This document shows positions 9,133-16,423 of a stretch of 64,000 bases of DNA, piece by piece. Numbering within the stretch: the first letter of the stretch is position 1; each line of letters begins with the position of its first letter. Origin of the DNA: Myxococcales bacterium (GTDB taxonomy: Bacteria; Myxococcota_A; Polyangia; Nannocystales; Nannocystaceae); assembly GCA_020633315.1 (NCBI GenBank), contig JACKDV010000003.1:620001-684000 (forward strand), in the 5' to 3' direction. A model generated the notes under the pieces. It was not told the DNA's origin and ran no database searches. It saw only the letters and a program-made list of their open reading frames with translations. The position numbers and the translations under genes were made by a program.

Positions 9133-9792
9133 ATGCGGTGGCTCGCTCCGCTGCTGCTGGTGATCGCGGCGAGCAACCTCGACTGCCACACCGCCCGGGA
9201 GACCGACCGCTGGCCGTGCCCCGGCGACGGCATCATCCGGGCCCGCACCGGCCTGTGCGAGTGCGACACCGAGGGGCGCTCGTTCTACGGCAGCGGCTGG
9301 GGCAAGGCCTGCGCCGCCTGCAACGCGCAGGACGGCAACGGCGACTCGTGCTTCTGCGACGACGGCACGCTGATGCGCAACGAGATCGTCGAGTGCGTGG
9401 GCTGCCCCGAGAGCTGCGACGCGATCGAGTGCATCCCGCCCGGCTGCGCCCTCGCCTGCGATCCCGCGCCGAGCTGTTCGGCCGGCACCACCTGCAGCGT
9501 GGATGCGGTGTGCGTGCAGTGCGAGCCGGGGATGTGCGGAGCCGAGTGCGGCGGCTGCCCGCTCGGCGAGCTGTGCATCGACGGGAGCTGCGAGCCGGGG
9601 CTGCTGTGCTGCCTGGGCGACAACACGGGCAAGATCTGCTCGCGTCGAGCCGACTTCTGCATCATCCCTCCGGTGTTCGAGCCCCGACCGGGGGCGCGCT
9701 GCTACTGCAACGTGCTCAACGGCGAGGGCGTCGAGCGCTGTGATCGGCCCTTCCAGGGCATCATCGCCGCGCCGGGGCAGGCATGCGGCTAG
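9133..9792 (+). CDS. Cys-rich secreted or lipoprotein-like protein
   Basis: 219 residues from ATG 9133. An N-terminal hydrophobic signal (LAPLLLVIAAS) is followed by NLDC; the Asp at -1 makes it a poor lipobox, so ordinary secretion is possible. The mature protein has more than 25 cysteines in short CxxC and CxCD patterns, resembling EGF or tenascin-like disulphide knots of myxobacterial surface proteins. GAGG lies about 11 nt upstream. An in-frame GTG at 9085, just behind a TATGCT box, is an alternative start. It overlaps the next gene by 10 nt, implying coupling. Confidence 0.75.
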   Translation: MRWLAPLLLVIAASNLDCHTARETDRWPCPGDGIIRARTGLCECDTEGRSFYGSGWGKACAACNAQDGNGDSCFCDDGTLMRNEIVECVGCPESCDAIECIPPGCALACDPAPSCSAGTTCSVDAVCVQCEPGMCGAECGGCPLGELCIDGSCEPGLLCCLGDNTGKICSRRADFCIIPPVFEPRPGARCYCNVLNGEGVERCDRPFQGIIAAPGQACG

Positions 9793-10451
9793 GGCTCGTG
9801 ACGCTGGCGTGGTGGCTGCTCGCGCAGGAGCCCGCGCCCTCCCCCGCGGGTGGAGGCTCGGAGGAGCCGCCGCCCCCCCCGAGCACCGCGGCGAGCGAGG
9901 CACCAGAGATCCCGAGCACGGAGGCCACCGGCGAGGAGCCCACCGACGCGGCTGGGGCCGACGACGAGGAGCCCGAGGGCCACACCGAGACCGCCCCCTA
10001 CGTGGTGGTGAGCCCGGGCGTGCTGCAAGCCCCGTGGGGCTTTCGCACCAACTACCAGTGGGGAGCGGGCGCGGGTGCATGGTTCCAGGAGCGACGCTCG
10101 ACGGGATCGATCGGGGTGTTCTTCGGCCACGTGCTCGGCTGGAAGGACTCGCACATCCTGCGGGTGGGCGCGCAGGTGCACGCGGGTCGACTGTTCGCCT
10201 ACGGCCTGCTCGAGCCCAAGCTCGTCGCGCGCATCGGCTACACCGCGCTGCTCCACGGCAACCGCAGCCACGGCGCCACCCTCGGCTTCGCGCTCGGGCT
10301 CGACGCGTCCCCCGATCGCCGACGTCGCCTGGTGCTCGGTACCGAGATGGGTGTCGACCTCGACTTCTTCACCCGCTTCTACCTCTACCCCATCGTGACC
10401 TGGCGGGTGACCGTGGGCTGGCGCTTCCGTCCGCGGGTGGTGGCCGACTAA
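9783..10451 (+). CDS. Putative outer-membrane beta-barrel protein
   Basis: 222 residues. A short signal peptide (about residues 1-16, ending AQ) is followed by a Pro/Glu/Ala-rich linker (17-70). About 140 residues of alternating amphipathic strands follow (for example GAWFQERRSTGSIGVFFGHV and FLYPIVTWRVTVGWRFRPR), ending near the C-terminus with aromatic residues, as in small barrels. The start overlaps the Cys-rich gene by 10 nt. Surface location is inference, and the specific function is unknown. Confidence 0.68.
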   Translation: MRLGLVTLAWWLLAQEPAPSPAGGGSEEPPPPPSTAASEAPEIPSTEATGEEPTDAAGADDEEPEGHTETAPYVVVSPGVLQAPWGFRTNYQWGAGAGAWFQERRSTGSIGVFFGHVLGWKDSHILRVGAQVHAGRLFAYGLLEPKLVARIGYTALLHGNRSHGATLGFALGLDASPDRRRRLVLGTEMGVDLDFFTRFYLYPIVTWRVTVGWRFRPRVVAD

Positions 10452-10457
10452 GCGGGA

Positions 10458-12842
10458 TCAGTCGCCGTCCGCACCGAAGTCGCCCTCGCCGAGCAGCTCG
10501 TCGAGCGCCGGCGTGCCCGGGGCATCCGCGTTGGCCGGGTCGTAGCTCGGCTCCTCGTCGGTCACACTGATCCGCCCGGGCGGGCCGCCGCCCACGCCGT
10601 AGGCCATGTCCTCGGGCCCCGCGAGCAGCCCCGTGAGCGCCCGCTGCCCCTGCTGGGCCTCCATCAGCGCCGTGATCTCGCCCAGGCAATCGCCGCTGTC
10701 GCCCCGCTCGCGCAGATCGAGCTCGATGGGCGCCTCCTTCCAGATCTCGTAGTCGAGGTCGGACAGTCGCCCGCGCTCGTTCATGATCTTGAGGATCCGG
10801 CGCACCTTCACCATGAAGGCCTCCGTGGGCGCGCCCTGACAGTAGTGCACGTGTCGCCGCACCGGGCTGGGCAGCATGAGCGCGAGGTAGGCCGCCTCGG
10901 GCGGCGTGAGCTCGGCCGGGTGCTTGCCGAAGTAGTGCTGGGCCGCCCGCGTCACGCCGTAGATCCCGGGACCGAGCTCCACGATGTTGAGGTAGATCTC
11001 CATGATCCGCTGCTTGCTCAGCGCGGTCTCCACGTACCAGGTCAGGATCATCTCCTGGAGCTTGCGGGCCAGCGTGCGCTCGTGGCTGAGCAGCACGTTC
11101 TTCACCATCTGCATGGTGATGGTGGAGGCCCCCAGGCGGATCTTCCCCGCCTCCAGGTTGCGGAGCAGCGCGGTGCGGAACTGCGAGGGCAGGAAGCCCT
11201 TGTGGCGCCAGAAGCCGCCGTCCTCGGTGGTGAGCACGGCCTGCACCATGTGCGGCGAGATCTCGGGCAGCGGGGTGAAGGTGGTGGAGCCCGGGTAGAG
11301 GTGGACGGCGCGGACTCGACCATCGCGCATGGTCACGCGGTGGGTGAAGCCGCCGGCGAGGCGCTCCGCGGCGGCTCGGGGTGGCCGCTCCTCCACACGG
11401 CAGCCGTCGATTCCCACGCTGCCGTCGAGCCGCAGGGCGTCGAGGTCGGCGAAGTCCACGTCCACGTCCACGCCGAGCTCGAAGCTGCCACCGAGCACGA
11501 AGCCCTGCAGCGAGGGGATCAGCGCGGTGGGGATCGCTCGCAGCACCTCGTCGCAGGGCGTGGCGGGCACCTCGGCGTGGAGGCGATAGCGACGATCGCT
11601 GCGCTCGCTCGGGTGCAGCAGCTCGCCGCTCACCCGCAGCCGCACTCCACGTCGCCGTAGCTCGGCGTGACGGACGACCACGCGGGGCTTGCTCGGCTCG
11701 AGCTCCATCGCGAAGTCGAGGTCGAAGCCCACGTCGCGCACGGTCTCCCGCGCGAGCATGCGGTGGGCCACGTTGAGACCATCGACGCGCACCTGCCCCT
11801 CGGCGCGGGCCATGCCCCGACCGAACACGAGCGCCACGCGGCCGCCGACGGTGGCCGACTCCGACTCGACCAGCGGCAGCCGCGATAGCACATCGGGGAC
11901 CTTGCCGAGCTCGAAGGCGTCCATCGAGACCTCGATCTCACCCTCGCCGAGATCCCGCTGCACCCAGCCCGCGACGGACCACAGGCGGGCCTCGGCGCGG
12001 CCGTCGTCGCGATCGGAGAAGCCGCCCTCGAGGGAGACGGACACGCGAGAGAGATCGGCGTCGGCCACGGTGATGCGACCGTCGACGCCGGCGACCGCGA
12101 TCTCGGGGGTGATCTGCGTGCCGACTCCCGCGACGCGGACCGACAGGGGGAACCGGAGCGCGCGCCCGGTCTCGGTTCGCAGCAGCACGAGATCGGCCCC
12201 GACCTCGGCGGCGCGGATGGTCGGGATCGACGGGTCCTCCACCAAGAGCTGATCCACCGCGAAGCCGACCGTGCCCTGGGCGGGGCTCGCATCGAGCCGC
12301 AGCACTCCCTGCAGGCGGCGACGCGGCCGCTCCTGGTCGCCCTCCCACACGTCCATCTCGAGACCCCGCACGTGGAGCTGCTCGGGCACCAGGCGGATGC
12401 GTCCCTGCTTCTCGGGATCGTCCACGGCGCTGCGGTGGCGCAGTCGATCGAGCAGGGTCACGAGCACCTCGCGCTCTCCGGTGACCATCCCGCCGCGCAC
12501 GCGTGCATCGACGGGGCGGGCCCGGCCCGACCACAGCTCGTCCTCGTCGAGGAGCACCTCGATCTCGTCCACCGCGACGATCGGCGCCGCCGGGTCGCCC
12601 ACCGTGAGCCCGCGGACTCGCACCCGTGGGAGGTCGAGCACCACCTCCCGCACGGCGACCGGCTCCTCGAGCTTCTTCTCGAGGCGAGAGGTGAGGGTCT
12701 CGCTGGCCAGGCGCTCGAGCCACGGCGGCACGAGCCACCACGCCAGCCCCACCAGGGCCCCCAGGAGCACCACGATCGTGAGCAGCACCCATGGCCACAC
12801 CCGCCGGGGCGGGGGCTTGGGAGCAGGCGAGGGCGCGACCAT
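10458..12842 (-). CDS. AsmA-like / GT51 peptidoglycan glycosyltransferase fusion
   Basis: 794 residues. One N-terminal membrane anchor (about residues 15-42) is followed by roughly 450 residues of repetitive beta-structure resembling AsmA/TamB-type periplasmic domains. A GT51 domain follows at about residues 520-700. The GT51 signature is complete: EDGGFWRHKGF with the catalytic Glu, GASTITMQMVKN, KLQEMILTWYVE and KQRIMEIYLNIVELG. There is no transpeptidase domain. It should polymerise lipid II into glycan strands at the outer face of the inner membrane. Monofunctional enzymes are normally about 240 residues, so the AsmA-like insert is the unusual part. GAGG lies 5 nt upstream of the ATG. Convergent with the barrel gene. 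Confidence 0.85.
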   Translation of the reverse strand: MVAPSPAPKPPPRRVWPWVLLTIVVLLGALVGLAWWLVPPWLERLASETLTSRLEKKLEEPVAVREVVLDLPRVRVRGLTVGDPAAPIVAVDEIEVLLDEDELWSGRARPVDARVRGGMVTGEREVLVTLLDRLRHRSAVDDPEKQGRIRLVPEQLHVRGLEMDVWEGDQERPRRRLQGVLRLDASPAQGTVGFAVDQLLVEDPSIPTIRAAEVGADLVLLRTETGRALRFPLSVRVAGVGTQITPEIAVAGVDGRITVADADLSRVSVSLEGGFSDRDDGRAEARLWSVAGWVQRDLGEGEIEVSMDAFELGKVPDVLSRLPLVESESATVGGRVALVFGRGMARAEGQVRVDGLNVAHRMLARETVRDVGFDLDFAMELEPSKPRVVVRHAELRRRGVRLRVSGELLHPSERSDRRYRLHAEVPATPCDEVLRAIPTALIPSLQGFVLGGSFELGVDVDVDFADLDALRLDGSVGIDGCRVEERPPRAAAERLAGGFTHRVTMRDGRVRAVHLYPGSTTFTPLPEISPHMVQAVLTTEDGGFWRHKGFLPSQFRTALLRNLEAGKIRLGASTITMQMVKNVLLSHERTLARKLQEMILTWYVETALSKQRIMEIYLNIVELGPGIYGVTRAAQHYFGKHPAELTPPEAAYLALMLPSPVRRHVHYCQGAPTEAFMVKVRRILKIMNERGRLSDLDYEIWKEAPIELDLRERGDSGDCLGEITALMEAQQGQRALTGLLAGPEDMAYGVGGGPPGRISVTDEEPSYDPANADAPGTPALDELLGEGDFGADGD

Positions 12843-12972
12843 GGTGACCTCGAGCCGTCGGACGAGGAGGGACGGCCCGTCCCATCACCCTACGGCGGGG
12901 AGCCTTCCTCCGGCAAATCCAGGGTCGCTCTCGGGGGCGCGCGAAGGCATCGCTTTGGTCCCCGAACGCGAA

Positions 12973-13004
12973 GAGCCCCGTCGATGCTTCCATCGACGGG
13001 GCTC
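12973..13004 (-). terminator. Hairpin terminator of the sigma/anti-sigma operon
   Basis: A perfect 14-bp stem (12973-12986 pairing with 12991-13004) closes a 4-nt loop, 27 nt downstream of the stop of the 171-residue secreted protein gene. No T-tract follows, only TTCGCGTTC. Confidence 0.75.
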
Positions 13005-13030
13005 CGCGGGAGGCGCTCGGCGCCAGGGAC

Positions 13031-13546
13031 TCAGCCGCTGCGCGCGCACTGGATCGCGAAGAACAGCTTGCCCTCGGTACCCTTGTGCACGAACGAGCCG
13101 GCTTGGATCATCAGCAGCCCGCCGTCCTCGATGCTGTAGTCGGTGTTGAGCAGGTCCTTGCTGCCGTCGCGGCTGCTGAGGCTGGCGTGGAGCTTGAGAC
13201 GCTTGTCGTCGTTGCCGAGCAGGCTGAGCCCCATGCGGTTGCCGCTGCTGAACTTGGTCTCGGTGACCTTACCCCGGCGGATGTCGAAGGTCTTCTGCTC
13301 GATGAGCAGGAAGGTCTTGTAGATGGCGAACTCGTCCTGGCTGAGCTGCGCCTGGAGGAATGCGAGCTCCTTGGGGACTCCGCCTTCCCCCTCCTTGGAG
13401 GCCAGCACCGAGTGCACGAAGCACTTGGCCTGTTCGACCTCCTTGGCCTGAGCGGCCGACGGAGCGGCGACCACGGCCATCGCCGATGCGGGGGCGAGGA
13501 TGGCGGCCAGTGCCGATGCGAGGAGCTTCTTCCTTGCGTGGGTCAT
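13031..13546 (-). CDS. Small secreted protein, third gene of ECF sigma operon
   Basis: 171 residues. A Sec signal peptide (basic n-region THARKK, hydrophobic stretch, cleavage after AAQA at about residue 34) is followed by a soluble mature domain with two Cys. The ATG overlaps the anti-sigma stop as ATGA, so its translation is coupled to the sigma/anti-sigma pair. I do not recognise the family. By position it could be the periplasmic sensor or output of the system; that is inference. A strong hairpin follows it. Confidence 0.8.
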   Translation of the reverse strand: MTHARKKLLASALAAILAPASAMAVVAAPSAAQAKEVEQAKCFVHSVLASKEGEGGVPKELAFLQAQLSQDEFAIYKTFLLIEQKTFDIRRGKVTETKFSSGNRMGLSLLGNDDKRLKLHASLSSRDGSKDLLNTDYSIEDGGLLMIQAGSFVHKGTEGKLFFAIQCARSG

Positions 13547-14247
13547 AGCGAGCGCTCACTGTTGGTCGACTGTGCGTCGTCTTCCTCGACGTAGAGCACG
13601 GTGACGGTTCCGGTGTGACCGATGCGACCGTTCTTCCCGCCGAACTCGATGCCGTGGATCTCGGCATCGCTGCTCTCGGGAACGGGCATGGGGGGGATCT
13701 CGGACTCGGGGGTCGAGGGGGGTGGTGAGACCCGGCCGGGGTTGGCATCCGCCAGCTTCGTCGGCTCGGGCTCGGGAGCACGGGGAGCCTCGGCTTCGGG
13801 GGCCGGGGCCTCGCGCTCGTCCACAGACGCCACCGACTCGGATTTATTCGGGGCCTCGGGGCCGGATCCGATGACGATGACCGTGACGGCTGCCGCAGCG
13901 GCCGCGGCCATCAGCGGCACGCGAACCGGTCGCAGCGCGGCCCAAAGCCGCGACCACACGGAGACGCCACGATCGGCCTCGGCCTGGAGGCGAGAGTCTC
14001 GCTCGATCGCGCGATCGATCTCGTCCCAGATCTGCTCGAAGCGAGCGGCTGGAACCGCGCGCGCCTCGGCCTCGAGGCTGGCGCGAAGCGCTGCCTGGAG
14101 CCCACCGAGCTGCTCGTGCTCGAGCTCGAGCTCGGGATGCTCGGTCACCGCGGCCGCCATCGCCTCGGCCTGCTCGGCCGACAGCTCGCCGTCGAAGTAT
14201 GCGTGGAGGTCTACTGCCTGGACTGCTTGGGAGGTCTCGGTGCTCAT
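13543..14247 (-). CDS. Anti-sigma factor, membrane-bound
   Basis: 234 residues. The N-terminal cytoplasmic part begins HAYFDGELSAEQAEAM, typical of anti-sigma domains, but lacks the HxxxCxxC zinc motif. One membrane helix (about residues 110-128, AAAAAAAVTVIVIG) leads to a Pro/Glu-rich periplasmic linker and a short C-terminal beta segment. It is linked by 4-nt ATGA overlaps to both the sigma gene and the secreted-protein gene, which fixes its partner as the adjacent sigma factor. Confidence 0.82.
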   Translation of the reverse strand: MSTETSQAVQAVDLHAYFDGELSAEQAEAMAAAVTEHPELELEHEQLGGLQAALRASLEAEARAVPAARFEQIWDEIDRAIERDSRLQAEADRGVSVWSRLWAALRPVRVPLMAAAAAAAVTVIVIGSGPEAPNKSESVASVDEREAPAPEAEAPRAPEPEPTKLADANPGRVSPPPSTPESEIPPMPVPESSDAEIHGIEFGGKNGRIGHTGTVTVLYVEEDDAQSTNSERSL

Positions 14248-14885
14248 GATGCCGCCTCCTGGGTCATCGAATCACTGCTGGTCTCGGCCTTGGAGGGGAT
14301 GTACTCGAGTCGCTCGCTGAGGAGCTTCTGCATGTTTCGCCGAGCGTGGAACAGCCGACTCATGATCGTGCCCTTGGAGCAATTCATCGCCTTGGCCATG
14401 TCCGCGTAGGAAAGCCCCTGGAGCTCGCGCATGACGATGACCGCGCGGTGCTTGTCGCTGAGCTGCCCCAGGCTCTCTTGGACGGCGGCGAGAATCTCCT
14501 TGTTCTTGACCGCCTTCGAAGGATCGCCGAGCGCCGCGATTGGGCTGAGGTCGGCTGGCTCGCCCTCGTCGTGGCGCAAGCGATCGTCGAACTCCACGTC
14601 GCGCTTTCGTCCGCTGCGGCGCAGGTGGTCGATGCAGAGGTTGGCCACGATCCGATAGAGCCAGGTGTAGAAGCTCGACTGCCCCTCGAAGTTCGGAAGG
14701 TACCGGTGGACCTTGATGAAGGCCTCTTGGAGGACGTCGAGAGCATCTTCCTGGTTTCTTAGGAACCCGTAGGCGACTGCGTAGACCTTGCGCTCGTAGC
14801 GCTGATACAGCGCCTGGAACGCTCTCCGATCGCCTGCCTGAGCGGCTTTGACCAGATCCTGGTCATCGGCATCGGTTGAAGCCAC
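14244..14885 (-). CDS. ECF-type RNA polymerase sigma factor (RpoE family)
   Basis: 213 residues with region 2 (FQALYQRYERKVYAVAYGFLRNQEDALDVLQEAF, including the core-binding DALDVLQE) and region 4 (about residues 135-190, with LQGLSYADMAKAMNCSKGTIMSRLFHARR as the -35-recognition helix). Start is GTG 14885 with GAGGAG close upstream. It heads a three-gene coupled operon with its anti-sigma factor and a secreted protein. By analogy with RpoE/CarQ systems it probably autoregulates; I could not find a clear ECF promoter in the 391 nt upstream. Confidence 0.92.
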   Translation of the reverse strand: MASTDADDQDLVKAAQAGDRRAFQALYQRYERKVYAVAYGFLRNQEDALDVLQEAFIKVHRYLPNFEGQSSFYTWLYRIVANLCIDHLRRSGRKRDVEFDDRLRHDEGEPADLSPIAALGDPSKAVKNKEILAAVQESLGQLSDKHRAVIVMRELQGLSYADMAKAMNCSKGTIMSRLFHARRNMQKLLSERLEYIPSKAETSSDSMTQEAAS

Positions 14886-15242
14886 GTGCTCCTCGTTCTT
14901 GGACGGCGCGTCGAGTTGCCTATTCAGGGCCGCCCCCAGGCCTGCGCAGTCCGCGGGTTCTCAACCGGAGGGGGACCTGGAAGCCCGACGCGCCATGTGA
15001 CGGGCTCCCGTGCATCGGTTATACCTTCTTCCCCTCGCTGGGAAAATAAGCCTTCGGAATCATTGGAATCTGATCCCTCGGCCGCGCCGCGCTCCCCCTA
15101 CGGCGGCCCGCTCGCACGGACCAGATCGCGCAACCCGCGTCCGGCCCGCCTGCCAAAGGCCCATGATCATTGCCATTGCGCGACTGCCGGACGTCGCCGA
15201 GATCGCTCGCCCAGCTCGGTCCGATCCTGGCGAAGCCACGAC
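14886..15242. other. Intergenic region without a recognisable gene
   Basis: This stretch separates the sigma operon (leftward) from the terminator of the protease operon. It should contain the sigma operon promoter. A relatively AT-rich patch lies at about 15015-15075. I see no coding bias, RNA gene or repeat in it. Confidence 0.5.
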
Positions 15243-15272
15243 GGCGCTCCTCGCGAGCTCGCGAGGAGCGCC
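15243..15272 (-). terminator. 30-nt perfect palindrome, terminator of the caspase-like protease operon
   Basis: Every base from 15243 to 15272 pairs symmetrically around GAGCTC, giving a stem of 13 bp with a 4-nt loop. It starts 5 nt after the stop of the 255-residue gene. No T-tract. Confidence 0.7.
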
Positions 15273-15276
15273 CAGG

Positions 15277-16044
15277 TCACGCGAACAGATCGTCGGGGTC
15301 GTCCTCGAGATCCTCGTCCCAGTCGTCATCCAGCTCGGGCTCGCCCTCGTCGCCCGCCCCGTCCCCCGGAGCGAACGACTCGAGGCCCGCCCTCCCCAGC
15401 GTGGTGACCCGAAACAGATCGAGCGCGATGGGACCCTTGCCGCCGATGATCTCCAGCGAGCTCGCCTGGCTGGAGCTCACCGCGACGTCGGCCGAGGCAT
15501 TGCCCAGCTCGAGCTGCTGCAGCAGCGCGGAGTTGCCGGTGAGACTGAAGCTCGCCTGCCGCTCCGACGACGCGAAAATGGCGGGATCGTCGGCCACGTA
15601 GACCTTGCGGACCACCCTCCACCCCAGCCTCCACTTGCGACCGCTGTCGTCCCGCTTGCGAAACAGCTGGCGGGCCACCGCATCCACCGACGGCATCTCC
15701 ATGACCGTCAGATCCTTCGTGCGGATGAAGAACCCCTCGTTGCCCTGGAAGCTCAGGTCGAGCTTGGCCTGCGTCGCGTCGGCGGCGAAGGTGTCGACCG
15801 TGGCTCCGGCGGCGGTCCGCACCACCACCGCGCCCGTGGAGGTGAACGAGAAGCGCACCGTGGCCCCGCTCGGCCGCGGCTTGGGATCGACGCCGAACTC
15901 CCGCACGTTGCCGAGCTTCTGGAACACCCCGCGGCGAAACCCGCCGTAGTCACCGACCTCGTAGGCGTCGGTCAGCGGGCTCCATGCGGCGTAGTGCAGG
16001 AGGCTGCGCTTGAACAAGCGATTGTAGGACCTCGCGAGGCTCAT
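15277..16044 (-). CDS. 255-residue candidate effector of the caspase-like protease operon
   Basis: The start is ATG 16044, with GGGAG about 10 nt upstream. The protein has no signal peptide. The N-terminal 40 residues contain W-x-P and GDYGGFRRGVFQKLGNV, then an alternating beta-rich region (about 60-110), a helix around MPSVDAVARQLFRK, and a second beta-rich part with VVRKVYV and LEIIGGKGPIALDLFRV. The last 30 residues are extremely acidic (mostly Asp/Glu). It is the distal gene behind the protease and the 104-residue adaptor. The size, mixed alpha/beta layout and disposable tail recall bacterial gasdermin-type pore formers kept beside a protease, but this is a hypothesis from pattern only; I do not recognise the family with certainty. 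Confidence 0.75.
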   Translation of the reverse strand: MSLARSYNRLFKRSLLHYAAWSPLTDAYEVGDYGGFRRGVFQKLGNVREFGVDPKPRPSGATVRFSFTSTGAVVVRTAAGATVDTFAADATQAKLDLSFQGNEGFFIRTKDLTVMEMPSVDAVARQLFRKRDDSGRKWRLGWRVVRKVYVADDPAIFASSERQASFSLTGNSALLQQLELGNASADVAVSSSQASSLEIIGGKGPIALDLFRVTTLGRAGLESFAPGDGAGDEGEPELDDDWDEDLEDDPDDLFA

Positions 16045-16057
16045 CGTGAGGCTCCCT

Positions 16058-16372
16058 TCAGCCCGAGAGCAGCGAGAGCAGCGAGCTGACGATCTTCGAG
16101 CGGTACTCGATCGCCGACTGGACGTTCTGCATGTGGAGGTCGTAGAGCACCGTGTCGATCTCCCACTTGCCATCCTCGGTCTTGGTCGCCGGGATCACCG
16201 AGGTGTTGTCCCCGTCGAGGCTGATCTGAGTGGAGGCTGCCAGGACGGACTCGGCGCCCGCGCTGGCGTCGATCGTCCGGGTCTCGACCTTGAGGGTCGC
16301 CGCATCCTTCACGTAGCCCGCAATCGTCTCCGCTGCGTTCCTCACCGCTCCCTTGATGTCCGTCACTGCCAT
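16058..16372 (-). CDS. 104-residue stand-alone version of the protease C-terminal domain
   Basis: Strong Shine-Dalgarno AGGAGG before the ATG. The sequence aligns with the C-terminal part (about residues 578-689) of the adjacent caspase-like protease. Shared features are an N-terminal amphipathic helix ending with TI and L-x-V-x-T, then A-x-T-x-I/A-x-DGD, then a P about eight residues on, and finally H-x-x-x-V-x-x-A-x-x-x-R. The duplicated domain suggests self-association between the two proteins, so this one could be an adaptor or inhibitor that binds the protease. It lies 51 nt downstream of the protease gene and 13 nt before the 255-residue gene. Confidence 0.82.
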   Translation of the reverse strand: MAVTDIKGAVRNAAETIAGYVKDAATLKVETRTIDASAGAESVLAASTQISLDGDNTSVIPATKTEDGKWEIDTVLYDLHMQNVQSAIEYRSKIVSSLLSLLSG

Positions 16373-16423
16373 GATGTTCCTCCTGTCGTTGGGTTCGAGT
16401 CTCGTCCGTCTGGACTGCTCAGG

